Shown piece after piece: positions 45,256-58,068 of a stretch of DNA of 64,000 nucleotides. The DNA is taken from positions 49,200,552-49,264,551 of the forward strand of contig NC_087062.1 in the NCBI RefSeq assembly GCF_963678635.1. Direction: 5' to 3'. The notes below the pieces were generated by a model that saw nothing but the letters and a program-made list of their open reading frames with translations, had not been told where the DNA came from and did no database searches. Within the stretch, counting starts at the first letter, position 1. Each line of letters opens with the position of its first letter. The position numbers and the translations under genes are program-made. The stretch comes from Symsagittifera roscoffensis (Eukaryota > Xenacoelomorpha > Acoela > Convolutidae).

Positions 45256-47464
45256 CACCCTCAAGGTCACGTGTGTGATTTTTGTTTTTGGTATTTTCTG
45301 AAAACAAAAGAGAGCGTGGTCATGCATCTACATCATGTGCCCAAGCAAATAAGTGGACTTCTACGCATTCCCATTCGCAAGGCGCCCTTCGGGCGCAAAT
45401 GCCAAGGCTCAATTAATTTTGCCAGGTGAAAATGTTTTAAAGAAAAATTCTGACGAATTTTAACTTAAACTACCACCAAAAAACGAAAAGTTTTCAAAGT
45501 GTGAAACAATCAAGTTTTTGGTAATACCGGGCATGCAGAGAGACTGATTTGGGCAAAAATAAAATGGAAAATGAAGGAAATGGAAAGAAAAAAATTGTTC
45601 AAAATAAGAACGCATTATCAAAAATTATTTGATCTCCGCTAATGTCATAATTCCGATCAGGCTGATTTCAGATTTTAAGCGTAGGGTTTACAGTTACGGC
45701 TGCTCTCTCTACAGGTCCCAGAGGGACCGAGTGAGCATCCTACCTCGATCCAGGATAACGGATAGTTGTTTTAAGTTTTTCACAATTTTTTTCTACACTA
45801 ATGCTTGTTTTCACTTCCTCATGAGAAGCTGTATAATTTTTTAGAAAAAATGATTTTAATAATCAATGCTTCCAAGAACAACTGATGTTAGGCGGTTACA
45901 AATGAGGTTGGTGAAAAGTAGTAAGGGATAATGATGAGAAAAATAGCAAGTTTTCAAATGAATTTAAAAACAGTTTTTTTCTTTATTTCTTTTGTAAATC
46001 GGGATAAACGAATCAGTTTTTTTAAAGTTTTCCTGGCACCACCCACTGTTATTAAATAATGAAGATTCATGTTCTAGCCATTAATAACAATTTGGCAGAA
46101 AAAACATCAATATGATGTAAAATGTTTTAAAAAAGAGAAAAATTTAAAAATTATGTTTTTTTTAGAAAAAAAAATTGTAATTTTCAAAATTGAAAAAAAG
46201 TGAAAATTAATTGCCTATTACGATTCAGCGTGCCCAATTTAGTGGGTCTAGCATTTTAAATTACCAAAAAACGTTGAAAATTGTAGATTTTATGAAGTTT
46301 TCATTTTGGCTATTTTTCCTTGTCGCCTCCACTTAAGGCACCTTTGAGCCAACTTGAGAAACTGAAACCTAAACAAGCTACACAGATAGTCTGAATGAGC
46401 CATTTTCAGCTTGATAACACGCCAAGAAGAAAAAAAACTGTAGAAAAGAATGAAAACTTTGAACTTTAACCTTTTTTCTTCTTCAAATGGCGTTACTTAG
46501 AATAATTTTTCAGGTGAAAAGTTGAAAAAAAATCAAAAAATTCAAACTTTGAAAAAATTTTAAAAAAAATCTCATCAGTCTGTTTATTGGAGTCTTCGAG
46601 ATTTTGGGAGACCTTATCTGGTGGCTAACAACAAGTGGATCACTTATTTTAAAATTTCGAGAAAGGTCAAAAAAACATGTTTTTTCGATTTTTTTGACAG
46701 AATTCCGAAAGCAATATCTTGGCTTAAAACAAAAATGAGGGCCTAAAATTAGTACAAACAGTACTCCCACATAAAGTACATTAGGTTGGAAACAAAAAAT
46801 TGACTCTGACTCAAAAATCGTTTTTAAACTTTATTTCTGAACAAAAAATTGTAAAAAAATCAAAAATTTAAATTTTTTTTGAAAAAAATGATTGTTTTGA
46901 AAAAGTGCCAATTTTTAGCTGAAACTTTTCATTTTAGCTAAGAAAGCCAGAGCAATGCCCTTTAAGTTCTAATAAATTAATAAACCAAATTGTTTTCAAG
47001 TTTTTTCGTCAAAGGTTTTTATTTTGAAAAAGTATTCAAAAATGGGTAAAAAAAAGTCAAAAAAATCAATTTTCTCCGATTCAAAAACCTCCACTACCAT
47101 GATGATTAGTGCGTTAGATAGGACTGCTGAGATCAATTTAGACGTTCTTTCATAAGTATATCAAAATTTTTACTTATTTTTGAGAATTAGGCAAAATAAA
47201 AACTTTTCCCAAATTGGGCAAAAAGCCCAAATTAGCCCAAACACCTGTTAAAAATTGTTGGGTCAAAAAATCACAAAAGGAAACCCCTATTCGTTTGACA
47301 TTTTAGGGCCGCATGCAAAAAATTAGACCATTCTAACCTGACAATTTCGAGAATCAACTTTTTTGTCAAGATTCTCTAAAGACCAATTTAGGGAGATTAC
47401 TTGTACCGGTGGGGGCCCTACCCCACCTAAAAAATTTTTGAAATGTTGGAACGCGGCCACCTAG
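45256..47464 (+). mobile_element. Module 9, family A (2209 bp)
   Basis: Starts CACCCTCAAGGTCACGTG and then TGTGATT instead of ACTTAATT. Hairpin 1 is at 45382-45396, hairpin 2 at 45698-45740, CATGC at 47312, terminal hairpin at 47408-47427. Apart from the first ~30 bases it is nearly identical to module 3. Confidence 0.87.
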
Positions 47465-49940
47465 ATCTTTCAGGTCTGCGTCCCACCCGCCCTCCGTGAC
47501 TTATCTTGCTTTCGAGAAAAGTTTTTTCTTTCACCTTTACCCCATCTCAGGTCAGTTACTCTTGAAAAAAGTCCTTCTTGAAACGTTCGCATTCACTTTG
47601 CCCCCTACGGGCGCAATGGTGAAGCCCATTTTTTCTTCTCACTGAACTTCTTCTCCGAACAGTTCACATATAAAATTACTATGGTTTTATCTGAAATTTG
47701 CCGTGTCCAGCTGCGACTCCGACTTTTTTCACGTCACTGGTGTTCCAACAACAGGACCACATGAGATTCCCATTCAGATACTGTCTCAATTTTGAAAATA
47801 CTGATGTGATTTTTTTTTGCCGTTTTTCGCAAAATAAACTAATTACATCATTCGAATTAAAAAAAAATTCCGAAAAACACTTAAAGATAGCAAGACATTA
47901 TTGTGACTGTCGTCTATATCTGTTCTCTTTGTTGGAGGTCAATGATGCTCCCTAAGTGGGACCACAAGGGTCCCAGGGAGCATCAGTAAAGGCTTTGAAT
48001 AGTATGCCATTTTTGATTAAGACAAAATCTTTGGCCAATTGTGTTTTTTTTCACAGTCCCTTATCCACTGCAAATGTAAAGACTAATTTTTGTTTGAAGT
48101 TTTAAAAAATAATAATAATAGCCTTTTCATTTGTGATGACTCGTATCACTCATAAATCAATGGAAGAATCTGACTAACCTTCTCAAGCATGGAAATACAT
48201 CAAAAAGAAAAAACGATTCTGGTTATTTCAGACTGCTTTTTTTGTTAAATTTCAGATAGATTTTTAAAACTCTTTCTTCAAATTGTATGTCTGCCGAAAA
48301 AGAACAAAAATTACAAACTGAAACCATTTTGGTTAAATTAAGGCTCTTCACCCACCAAACTCGAAATTGCGAAGCTAAAACGAACAATCGACAGCCCATT
48401 TTATAAGTTTCGTTTTATTTTTTCAAAACATGTGTCATATATTTTCAAAAGCAATTTATTAAAGTTTCATTTTTTACCAGAAAAGTAAGTCCGAAAAAAA
48501 AACAGATTTTTAAATACTGTCAAAAAATAAGGTGGCAAGTAGTTTTACCAATGGAATCATGGTATATGATTAGGTTCAAAATAGTTTTCATAACCATTGA
48601 CTAGACGCTTACTCAATTTGAGAAATGTCCTCAATAACTTTTTTGGAAACATAAAAAACGGATAATGGAAAAGTTTTCTTCAAACTTATAGAAAAGAATT
48701 TTATGAGAAAAACCATTACTAATATCACGTGTAAATTACGAGAATAGATTCAGGCCACATGCAAAATTTCAGCAGAAGCACTCAAGCAATTTTGAGAAGG
48801 AAACAATTGTTCCAGAAATTGACAAAATAGTATATACACCAATTTTACCATAAATCGTCAAAAAATCGCAAAAACTACAAATTTTATCCAATTTTGAATT
48901 TTAAATACTCTATACCGACTAAATTGACTATGCTAAGCTCGAATCAACCATCAGAAACCATTTTTAATCGTTCTGCATTTTTTAAGTTTTTTTCCATCAA
49001 AAAGTTGAGTCAGAAATGGGAAAAAGGTTTTTTTTTCAGAAAAACAAAAAAAGTTGTTCAAAATCAGCTACAAATCTAAGCCACTATCTTTGAACCTGCT
49101 CAGAATGGTTCTGGTGACCGAAGCCGTAAAAAGTACCCAATTCGAGGAAATTCGAAAAAACTCTTTTTTCAGCACTTTGAAAAAGTGGAAAAATGTAAAA
49201 AATAGTCTTCAAACAAATAGGATGAAAAAGTGATCAGTAAAAGCATCGATGCCGTGTCAAATGAGGATTGCATGCCAATTTTTGAAACAATCCAACGGGT
49301 TTTTTTTAAGAACGAAACCATTTTTTGACAATTTTAGTAGTAGTATTTACACTAATTAGTACCATATATGGTCAAAATTCAAAAATACAAAAAACTACAA
49401 TTTTCATCCAATTTGGACCTTCAAATACTCTATACCCACTAATTTGACTATCGGGAGCTCGAATCAACCATCAAAAATCACTTTTAATCACTTTCAAAGT
49501 TTTTTATTTTTTAAATCAAAATGTTGAGTCAGAAATAGGAAAAAACAATTTTTTTCAAAAAGTCAAAAAAAGTTGTCCCAATTGAATAAACTCACTAAGC
49601 CACACTCTATGAACCTGTTCAGAATGGTTTTCATGACCAAAGCCGTAAAAAGTACCCAATTTGAGAAACTTCGAAAAATCACCTTTTAGTTAACTCAAAA
49701 AAGTGGAAAAATCGGGTAAAATGGGCTTCAAACCGATAGGATCGAAAAGTGACCTTTATAAGATATGATTGCCGTGTCAAATTAGGGCCGCATGCAAAAA
49801 ATTAGAAAAATTCAACGAAACGTTTTTGAGAACTCGACAAATTTGGTCGTTTTGTTAAAGGTTAAATTTTAGAAATTTTTTGTCCGGAAGGGGCCCCTTC
49901 CCCTTCCTAAATGCTTTTTATGCTACACGCGACCATCTAG
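47465..49940 (+). mobile_element. Module 10, family B (2476 bp)
   Basis: Starts ATCTTTCAGGTCTGCGTCCC; after the first six or so bases it follows module 2 closely. Hairpin 1 is at 47598-47616, hairpin 2 at 47944-47984, CATGC motifs at about 48758, 49271 and 49791, terminal hairpin at 49886-49907. It ends CGACCATCTAG. Confidence 0.87.
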
Positions 49941-51565
49941 GGGGCAGGGTTGTGTGGTATATTCTCTACTTTAGTTATTTGCATCGCGTGGGGAAGAATA
50001 CGAACAGCGCTCAACGCACTCGCAGAAAGAGCACCCTGCGGGTGCTCTTTTTGCTCGAGAACTGTAAGTCGATTTAAATCTTACATATTTCGTCCGAAAT
50101 TTAACTTTTTTTCTAGTTGTTCTCAGTTAAACTCCCATGATACCTCAAATTGTATTCCTGGAAGGGCATTTTTATAAGTCACTCTGTGGCTCGATCAATT
50201 AACTACCAAATACGTTTTGATTTACGAAATGGACTGTTTCAACGAAAACAAGTTTTCGGAAACAGTCCAAATTTTAAATTATGATCCCAAATACAAACAA
50301 AGAGAAATCTAATGCGTTGGTTAAACTTACAGAGCCCAGCCCATGTCTTTGTGTTTATTGACTGTTCAAACACATAACAACTATGTTAAAAACAATATTA
50401 TTAAAATAAAAACAAAACAAATAATCGAGAAAGAAATTTAAGTTTATCAAAAAAATATGCAAAAAAAATCACTTATTTCTTTTTTTAAGTATCACAAAAA
50501 CCTCAGTTTGAAAAAGATGATACCTGAGAGGCCCGTTTTGACGCGTTACTACAGTTTAGGCACGTTTTGACTTCGCAACTCACAATGATCGATTAACTTT
50601 TACGTTTGTTTTACAAACACGCTTTTTTTTACCACAATCAAAATTTCATTACTTCTAAACCTCTTGAATAAATTGATGAAAATTTTTGCATCAAAACTAA
50701 CTTGTCAAGGGTTTTTGAGGTATATAAAAATTGTCTCCATTTAAATAATGATTTTTTGGCTAATTTTTGAAAAAAAATTAAAAAATTTGACAAAAAAAAA
50801 TTTTTTTTTTTCAGATTTGGCGATCAAAAAGTGCCTTCTATGATGGACCAGCAAAAAATTTGTTTTTAAGTCATAAGTTTGGCTCACTAGGGTATACAAA
50901 CTGGCAAAATGTTTATAATTAAAAAGTTTAGAAGAACAGTGATTTTTTGAAAAAAAAAGAAAAAAACGTAAAAAAATCAGTTTTTGGCGGGAAAATTCTC
51001 AAAAAATCAAAAATCAAGTTTTCTCTCTCTTTACTCCAATAAATTAATTCGGCCACGACAATCATTTTTTGTGATCGGTAAAAATGTCGAAAAACGACCG
51101 GAACATTGACTTTTTTGAAATCTGACAAAAAACTTCAAAAAAACCGCAAAAAAACATCAAAAATCTCGAAAAAATTGCTGAAAAAATTTTGGCAAACAAT
51201 ACACCATTCGATTCCCTTAACTGTGCTTGTGTCCAAAAAAAACATCACTTTTTCGCATTTTCTCAACCAAAATTGATTTATTGGGGCATTTTTGAAAAAA
51301 ATCGTGATTTTGACCAAAAAAAACGCCCCTTTTTCCCCAAAAAGTGCAACTCATAACATTATTTCGGAAAAACGCCTTCCCAAGTTATATCTTAGAATTT
51401 TGTCCTCTACCTACATGCAAAGTTTGAAGAAATTCTATACTGCCGTTTTCGAGAACTTGAATAATTTTTTTTTTTTCCTATTTAGGTATTTTTTCTAGTT
51501 GACCGGCAAGGAAACCCTACCCTTGCCTAAAGGATTCACAAAGCCGGACCGCGACGACCACCTAG
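49941..51565 (+). mobile_element. Module 11, family C (1625 bp)
   Basis: Starts GGGGCAGGGTTGTGTGG. Hairpin 1 is GAGCACCC-TGC-GGGTGCTC at 50029-50047. Hairpin 2 is GGACTGTTTC...GAAACAGTCC at 50231-50268. CATGC is at 51414. The terminal hairpin GGCAAGG/CCTTGCC is at 51505-51527, and the end is GACGACCACCTAG. It is almost identical to module 14. Confidence 0.87.
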
Positions 51566-53185
51566 GGGGCAGGGTTGTGTGGTCTATTCTCGACTTTAGT
51601 TACTTGCATTGCGTGGGGAAGAATACGAACAGCGCTCAACGCACTCGCAGAAAGAGCACCCTGCGGGTGCTCTTTTTGCTCGAGAACTGTAAGTCGATTT
51701 AAATTTTTCAATTTACATATTTTGTCCTAAACTTAACTTTTTTTTACTAGTTGTTCTCAGTTAAACTCCCATGATACCTCAAATTGTATTCCTGGATGGG
51801 CATTTTTATAAGTCACTCTGTGGCTCGATCAGTTGACTACCAAATACATTTTGATTTACGAAATGAACTGTTTCAACGAAAACAAGTTTTCGGAAACAGT
51901 CCAAATTTGTAGTTATGATCCCAAACATAAACAAAGAAAAATCTAATGCGTTGGTTAAACTAACAGAGCCCAGCTTATTTCTTTGTGCTTATCGACTGTT
52001 CAAACACATAACAACTATGTTAAAAACTAAGTTATTAAAAATAAAACAAAACAAATTATCGAGAAAGAAATGAAAGTTTATCAACAAAATATGCAAAAAA
52101 TTCAATTAATTCTTTTTTTATTAGTCATGAAAACCTCAGTTTCAAAAATCTGATACTTGAGAGACCCGTTTTGACGCGTTACTACAGTTTAGGCACGTTT
52201 TGAGTTCGCAGCCCACAATGATCGATTAACTTTGATGTTTGTTTTACAAACACGATTTTTTTACCACAATCAAACTTTCATTACTCTTGAACGACTGGAG
52301 TAGAATAGATGATTTTTTTTTGCATAAGAACTAACTTGTCAAGGGTTTTTGAGATACATATTAAATGTATCCAGTTAAATAATAATTTTTTGGCTAATTT
52401 TTGAAAAAACTTAAAAAAGTTGAAAAAATATTATTTTTTCAGATTTGGCGACCAAAAAGTGACTTCTATGATGGATCAGCAAAAAAAATTGTTCTGAGGC
52501 TATAAGTATGGCTCATTGGGGTATATAAAATAGGTAATTGTTTATAATAAAAAAGTTTAGAAGAACGCTGATTTTTTGAAAAAATTAGAAAAAAACGTGA
52601 AAAAATCAGTTTTTGGCGGGAAAATTCTCAAAAAATTAAAAACCAAGTTTTCGATCTCCTTACTCCAATAAACTAATTCGGCCACGACAATCATTTTTTG
52701 TCATCAGTAAAAATGTCGAGAAACGACCGGAACATAGACTTTTCCGAAATTTGACAAAAAAGTTCGCCAAAAAACATCAAAAATCTCGAAAAAATTGCAG
52801 AAAAAATTTTGCCAAAAAATACACCATTCGACTCCCTCAACTGTGCTAGTGTCCAAAAAAAACATCACTTTTTCGCATTTTCTCAACCAAAATTGAGTTA
52901 TTGGGGCATTTTTGAAAAAAATCGTGATTTCGACCAAAAAAAACGCCCCTTTTTCCCCAAAAAGTGCAACTCATAACATTATTTCGGAAAAACGCCTTCC
53001 CAAGTTATATCTTAGAATTTTGTCCTCTACCTACATGCAAAGTTTGAAGAAATTCTATACTGCCGTTTTCGAGAACTTGAATAATTTTTTTATTTTCCTA
53101 ATTAGGTATTTTTTCTAGTTGACCGGCAAGGAAACCCTACCCTTGCCTAAAGGATTCACAAAGCCGGACCGCGACGACCACCTAG
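51566..53185 (+). mobile_element. Module 12, family C (1620 bp)
   Basis: Same subfamily as modules 11 and 14 but with several percent divergence. Hairpin 1 is at 51654-51672 and hairpin 2 at 51865-51902, with one outer-pair change (GAACTG for GGACTG). CATGC is at 53034 and the terminal hairpin at 53125-53147. Confidence 0.87.
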
Positions 53186-54814
53186 TTGTCACTGTGGCCC
53201 CGCTGTATTCTTTACTTTTGAGGAGAAGGTTCCGCGGGGGGCGGAGCAGGGGAACGCTTAACGCACTCGCAAAAGGAGCACCCTTCGGGTGCTCTTTTTT
53301 GCTCGAAAGTTTTCTGAAACGGTATCTGATGAACTTTGTAAGGTGTCACAAAAGCAACAACACAAAACGTTCTGTATGTGATTAGAAAAGGTCAAAAAAA
53401 ATTCTCATACTTTCAATGATTGAATCTACACCTGATCAGTCTCTAGAGAACTCTAAACCAAAGTAACTTTTGTTTTTCAGTGATTCATGAAGAGGACCGT
53501 TCCAACGAAAACAAGTTTTCGGAAACAGTCCTCATATTTTTTTTCGAGCCCATTGTCAAGTACGTGAACTTTCAATTGTGAATTATAGCTGAATTGGACT
53601 TGGAATTTGTCCCAAAAAGGTTAAGTTTGTCTCAAATTGATTAGAAGCAAAAGAAAAAAAAAACATTTTTTTTATTTGGAAAAAAAAGTTGAGTCAGAAA
53701 CGTGAAAAAATCCTTTTTTCAAAAGTCATAAAAAGGAGCTCCAATTTTTTTAAATCACTAGGCTACAATATAAGAACCTGTTTAGGATGGTTTCCATGAC
53801 CAAAGCCGTAAAATTTCCATATTTAGAGAAAAGGCAAAAAAAAAAAACTTTTTGGTTAACTCAAAAAGGTAGATAAATCGGGTAAAGTCGTCTTCAAACC
53901 TATAGGATCGAAAAGTGATCTAAATAGGGTATATATGTAGTGTCCTTGTTAGGTCGCATGCAAAAAACTAGAACAGTTTTGTTGGCCACTTCCGAAATTA
54001 AGACTTTTATTCGAAATTTGGCTATTTTTATTTGTAGTAAAATAGTAGTAAAATAGCCGAGAAAAAAAATTGTAAAAACCATAATTTTTATCCAATTTTG
54101 ACGTTTAAATACTCTATACCTACTAAAATGTCTATGGCAAGCTCAAATAAGCCATCAAAATTCATTTTTTCTCACTTTTTAAAATTTTTGTTTTTTTGAT
54201 ATACAATGTTGAGTCAGAAACGTAATAAAAATCAATTTTTTTCAAAAAGTCAAAATAAAGTGTTCCAATCAATTTGTTTCACTAAAACACACTTTATGAA
54301 CCTGTTCAGAATGGTTTTTTGGGTTGAAGCTGAAAATTGACCTATTTTGAGAAAAGTGGAAAAAACACCTTTTTAGTTACAAAAAAACCATCATTTTTGT
54401 TGCAGTTTTTGAAAAAACTCAAATTTTTGAGAGGAAAATTTTTTCTCAAACTTTTATATTTGGGCTCCCCAAACAGTCTACTTTCATCCATTCCTTGTCA
54501 ATATACCCCATTTTTTGAACCAAAACAGAGTTAATAGGTGATTTTTATCGAAAAACGTGTTTTTTACCATTTTTGCCCCCCATTTCCCTCTATAAGTCAA
54601 CACATAACAAAATTTTGGCAAAACGGGGCAAAAGTGTATCCTTAGAATTTCAATACGGGGCTGCATGCAAAAAATTAGGGAATTCTGACCTCCAGTTTTC
54701 GAGAACACGACTTATTCTGCACGAAAGGTAATATAGGTAAATGTTCTTTCGAACCGACGGGGCCCCTTCCCCTGTCTCTACTGAACGCCAAAGCCGGACG
54801 CGGCGGCCACCTAG
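53186..54814 (+). mobile_element. Module 13, family C (1629 bp)
   Basis: Starts TTGTCACTGTGGCCCCGC. Hairpin 1 is GAGCACCC-TTC-GGGTGCTC at 53276-53294 and hairpin 2 at 53493-53532. CATGC motifs are at 53957 and 54664. The terminal hairpin GAC-GGGG/CCCC-t-GTC is at 54756-54776, then GCCG-GACG-CGGC, and the end is GGCGGCCACCTAG. Confidence 0.86.
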
Positions 54815-56438
54815 GGGGCAGGGTTGTGTGGTCTATTCTCGACTTTAGTTACTTGCATTGCGTGGGGAAGAAAACGAACAGCGCTCAACGCACTCGCAGA
54901 AAGAGCACCCTGCGGGTGCTCTTTTTGCTCGAGAACTGTAAGTCGATTTAAATCTTACATATTTCGTCCGAAATTTAACTTTTTTCTAGTTGTTCTCAGT
55001 TAAACTCCCATGATACCTCAAATTTTATTCCTGGAAGGGCATTTTTATAATTCACTCTCTGGCTCGATCAATTAACTACCAAATACGTTTTGATTTACGA
55101 AATGGACTGTTTCAACGAAAACAAGTTTTCGGAAACAGTCCAAATTTTAAATTATGATCCCAAATACAAACAAAGAGAAATCTAATGCGTTGGTTAAACT
55201 TACAGAGCCCAGCCCATGTCTTTGTGTTTATTGACTGTTCAAACACATAACAACTATGTTAAAAACAATATTATTAAAATAAAAACAAAACAAATAATCG
55301 AGAAAGAAATTTAAGTTTATCAAAAAAATATGCAAAAAAAAATCACTTATTTCTTTTTTTAAGTATCACAAAAACCTCAGTTTGAAAAAGATGATACCTG
55401 AGAGGCCCGTTTTGACGCGTTACTACAGTTTAGGCACGTTTTGACTTCGCAACTCACAATGATCGATTAACTTTTACGTTTGTTTTACAAACACGCTTTT
55501 TTTTACCACAATCAAAATTTCATTACTTCTAAACCTCTTGAACAAATTGATGAAAATTTTTGCATCAAAACTAACTTGTCAAGGGTTTGTGAGGTATATA
55601 AAAATTGTCTCCAGTTAAATAATGATTTTTTGGCTAATTTTTGAAAAAAAATTAAAACATTTGATAAAAAAATTTTTTTTTTTTCAGATTTGGCGATCAA
55701 AAAGTGCCTTCTATGATGGACCAGCAAAAAAATTGTTTTTAGGTCATAAGTTTGGCTCACTAGGGTATACAAACTGGCAAAATGTTTATAATAAAAAAGT
55801 TTAGAAGAACAGTGATTTTTTGAAAAAAAAAGAAAAAAACGTAAAAAAATCAGTTTTTGGCGGGAAAATTCTCAAAAAATCAAAAATCAAGTTTTCTCTC
55901 TCTTTACTCCAATGAATTAATTCGGCCACGACAATCATTTTTTGTGATCAGTAAAAATGTCGAAAAACGACCGGAACATTGACTTTTTTGAAATTTGACA
56001 AAAAACTTCAAAAAAACCGCAAAAAAACATCAAAAATCTCGAAAAAATTGCTGAAAAAATTTTGGCAAACAATACACCATTCGATTCCCTTAACTGTGCT
56101 TGTGTCCAAAAAAAACATCACTTTTTCGCATTTTCTCAACCAAAATTGATTTATTGGGGCATTTTTGAAAAAAATCGTGATTTTGACCAAAAAAAACGCC
56201 CCTTTTTCCCCAAAAAGTGCAACTCATAACATTATTTCGGAAAAACGCCTTCTCAAGTTATATCTTAGAATTTTGTCCTCTACCTACATGCAAAGTTTGA
56301 AGAAATTCTATACTGCCGTTTTCGAGAACTTGAATAATTTTTTTTTTTTCCTATTTAGGTATTTTTTCTAGTTGACCGGCAAGGAAACCCTACCCTTGCC
56401 TAAAGGATTCACAAAGCCGGACCGCGACGACCACCTAG
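54815..56438 (+). mobile_element. Module 14, family C (1624 bp)
   Basis: Starts GGGGCAGGGTTGTGTGG. Hairpin 1 is at 54903-54921, hairpin 2 at 55104-55141, CATGC at 56287, terminal hairpin at 56378-56400. It is nearly identical to module 11. Confidence 0.87.
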
Positions 56439-58068
56439 TTGTCACTGTGGCCCCGCTATATCAGTGACTTTCGAAGGAGTAGGTTCCGCGGGGGGCGGAG
56501 CAGGGGAACGCTAAACGCACTCGCAAAAGGAGCACCCTTCGGGTGCTCTTTTTTGCTCGAAAGTTTTCTGAAACGGTATCTGATGAATTTTGTAAGGTAT
56601 CACAAAAGCAACAACACAAAACATTCTGCATGTGATTAGAAAAGCTCAAAAAAAATTTCTCATACTTTCAATGACTGAATCTACACCTGATCAGTCTCTA
56701 GAGAACTCTAAACCAAAGTAACTTATGTTTTTCAGTGATTCATGAAGAGGACCGTTCCAACGAAAACAAGTTTTCGGAAACAGTCCTCATATTTTTTTTC
56801 GAGCCCATTGTCAAGTACGTGGACTTTCAATTGTGACTAATAGCTGAATTGGACTTGGAATTTGTCCCAAAAAGGTTAAGTTTGTCTCAAATTGATTAGA
56901 AGCAAAAGAAAAAAAAAACATTTTTTTTATTTGGAAAAAAAAGTTGAGTCAGAAACGTGAAAAAATCCTTTTTTCAAAAGTCATAAAAAGTAGCTCCAAT
57001 TGGCTTAAATCACTAGGCTACAATATATGAACCTGTTCAGAATGGTTTTCATGACCAAAGCCGTAAAATTTCCATATTTAGAGAAAAGGCCAAAAAAAAA
57101 ACTTTTTGGTTAACTCAAAAAGGTAGAAAAATCGGGTAAAGTCGTCTTCAAACCTATAGGATCGAAAAGTGATATAAATAGGCTATATATGTAGTGTCCT
57201 TGGTAGGTCGCATGCAAAAAACTAGAACAGTTTTGTGGGCCACTTCCGAAATTAAGACATTTTTTTTCGAAATTTGGCCATTTTTATTTGTAGTAAAATA
57301 GTAGTAAAATAGCCGAGAAAAAAAATTGTAAAAACCATAATTTTTATCCAATTTTGACGTTTAAATACTCTATTCCTACTAAAATGTCTATGGCAAGCTC
57401 AAATAAGCCATCAAAATTCATTTTTTCTCACTTTTTAAAAATTTTGTTTTTTTGATATACAATGTTGAGTCAGAAACGTGAAAAATCAATTTTTTTCAAA
57501 AAGTCAAAACAAAGTGTTCCAATCAATTTGTTTCACTAAAACACACTTTATGAACCTGTTCAGAATGGGTTTTTGGGTTAAATCCAAAAATTCACCCATT
57601 TTCAGAAAAGTGGAAAAAACACCTTTTTAGTTACAAAAAAACCATCATTTTTGTTGCAGTTTTTGAAAAAACTCAAATTTTTGAGAAAAATTTTTTTTCT
57701 CAAACATTTATATTTAGGCTCCCCAAACAGTCTACTTTCATCCATTCCTTTTCAATATACCCCATTTTTTGAACCAAAACAGAGTTAATAGGTGATTTTT
57801 ATCAAAAAACGTGTTTTTTACCATTTTTGCCCCCCATTTCCCTCTATAAGTCAACACATAACAAAATTTTGGCAAAACGGGGCAAAAGTGTATCCTTAGA
57901 ATTTCAATACGGGGCTGCATGCAAAAAATTAGGGAATTCTGACCTCCAGTTTTCGAGAACACGACTTATTCTGCATGAAAAGGGTAAAAGGTAAATGTTC
58001 CTTCGAACCGACGGGGCCCCTTCCCCTGTCTCTGCTGAACGCCATAGCCGGACGCGGCGGCCACCTAG
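56439..58068 (+). mobile_element. Module 15, family C (1630 bp)
   Basis: Starts TTGTCACTGTGGCCCCGC, then TATATCAGTGAC as in module 4 rather than the GTATTC of module 13. Hairpin 1 is at 56530-56548, hairpin 2 at 56748-56787, CATGC motifs at about 57211 and 57918, terminal hairpin at 58010-58030. The body matches module 13. Confidence 0.86.

Noticed and set aside
50029-50060. Bacterial-type intrinsic terminator (GAGCACCC hairpin followed by a T-run)
   Set aside because: The shape fits, but the window is clearly animal nuclear DNA and the same segment is hairpin 1 of a mobile module whose A and B relatives lack a T-run.
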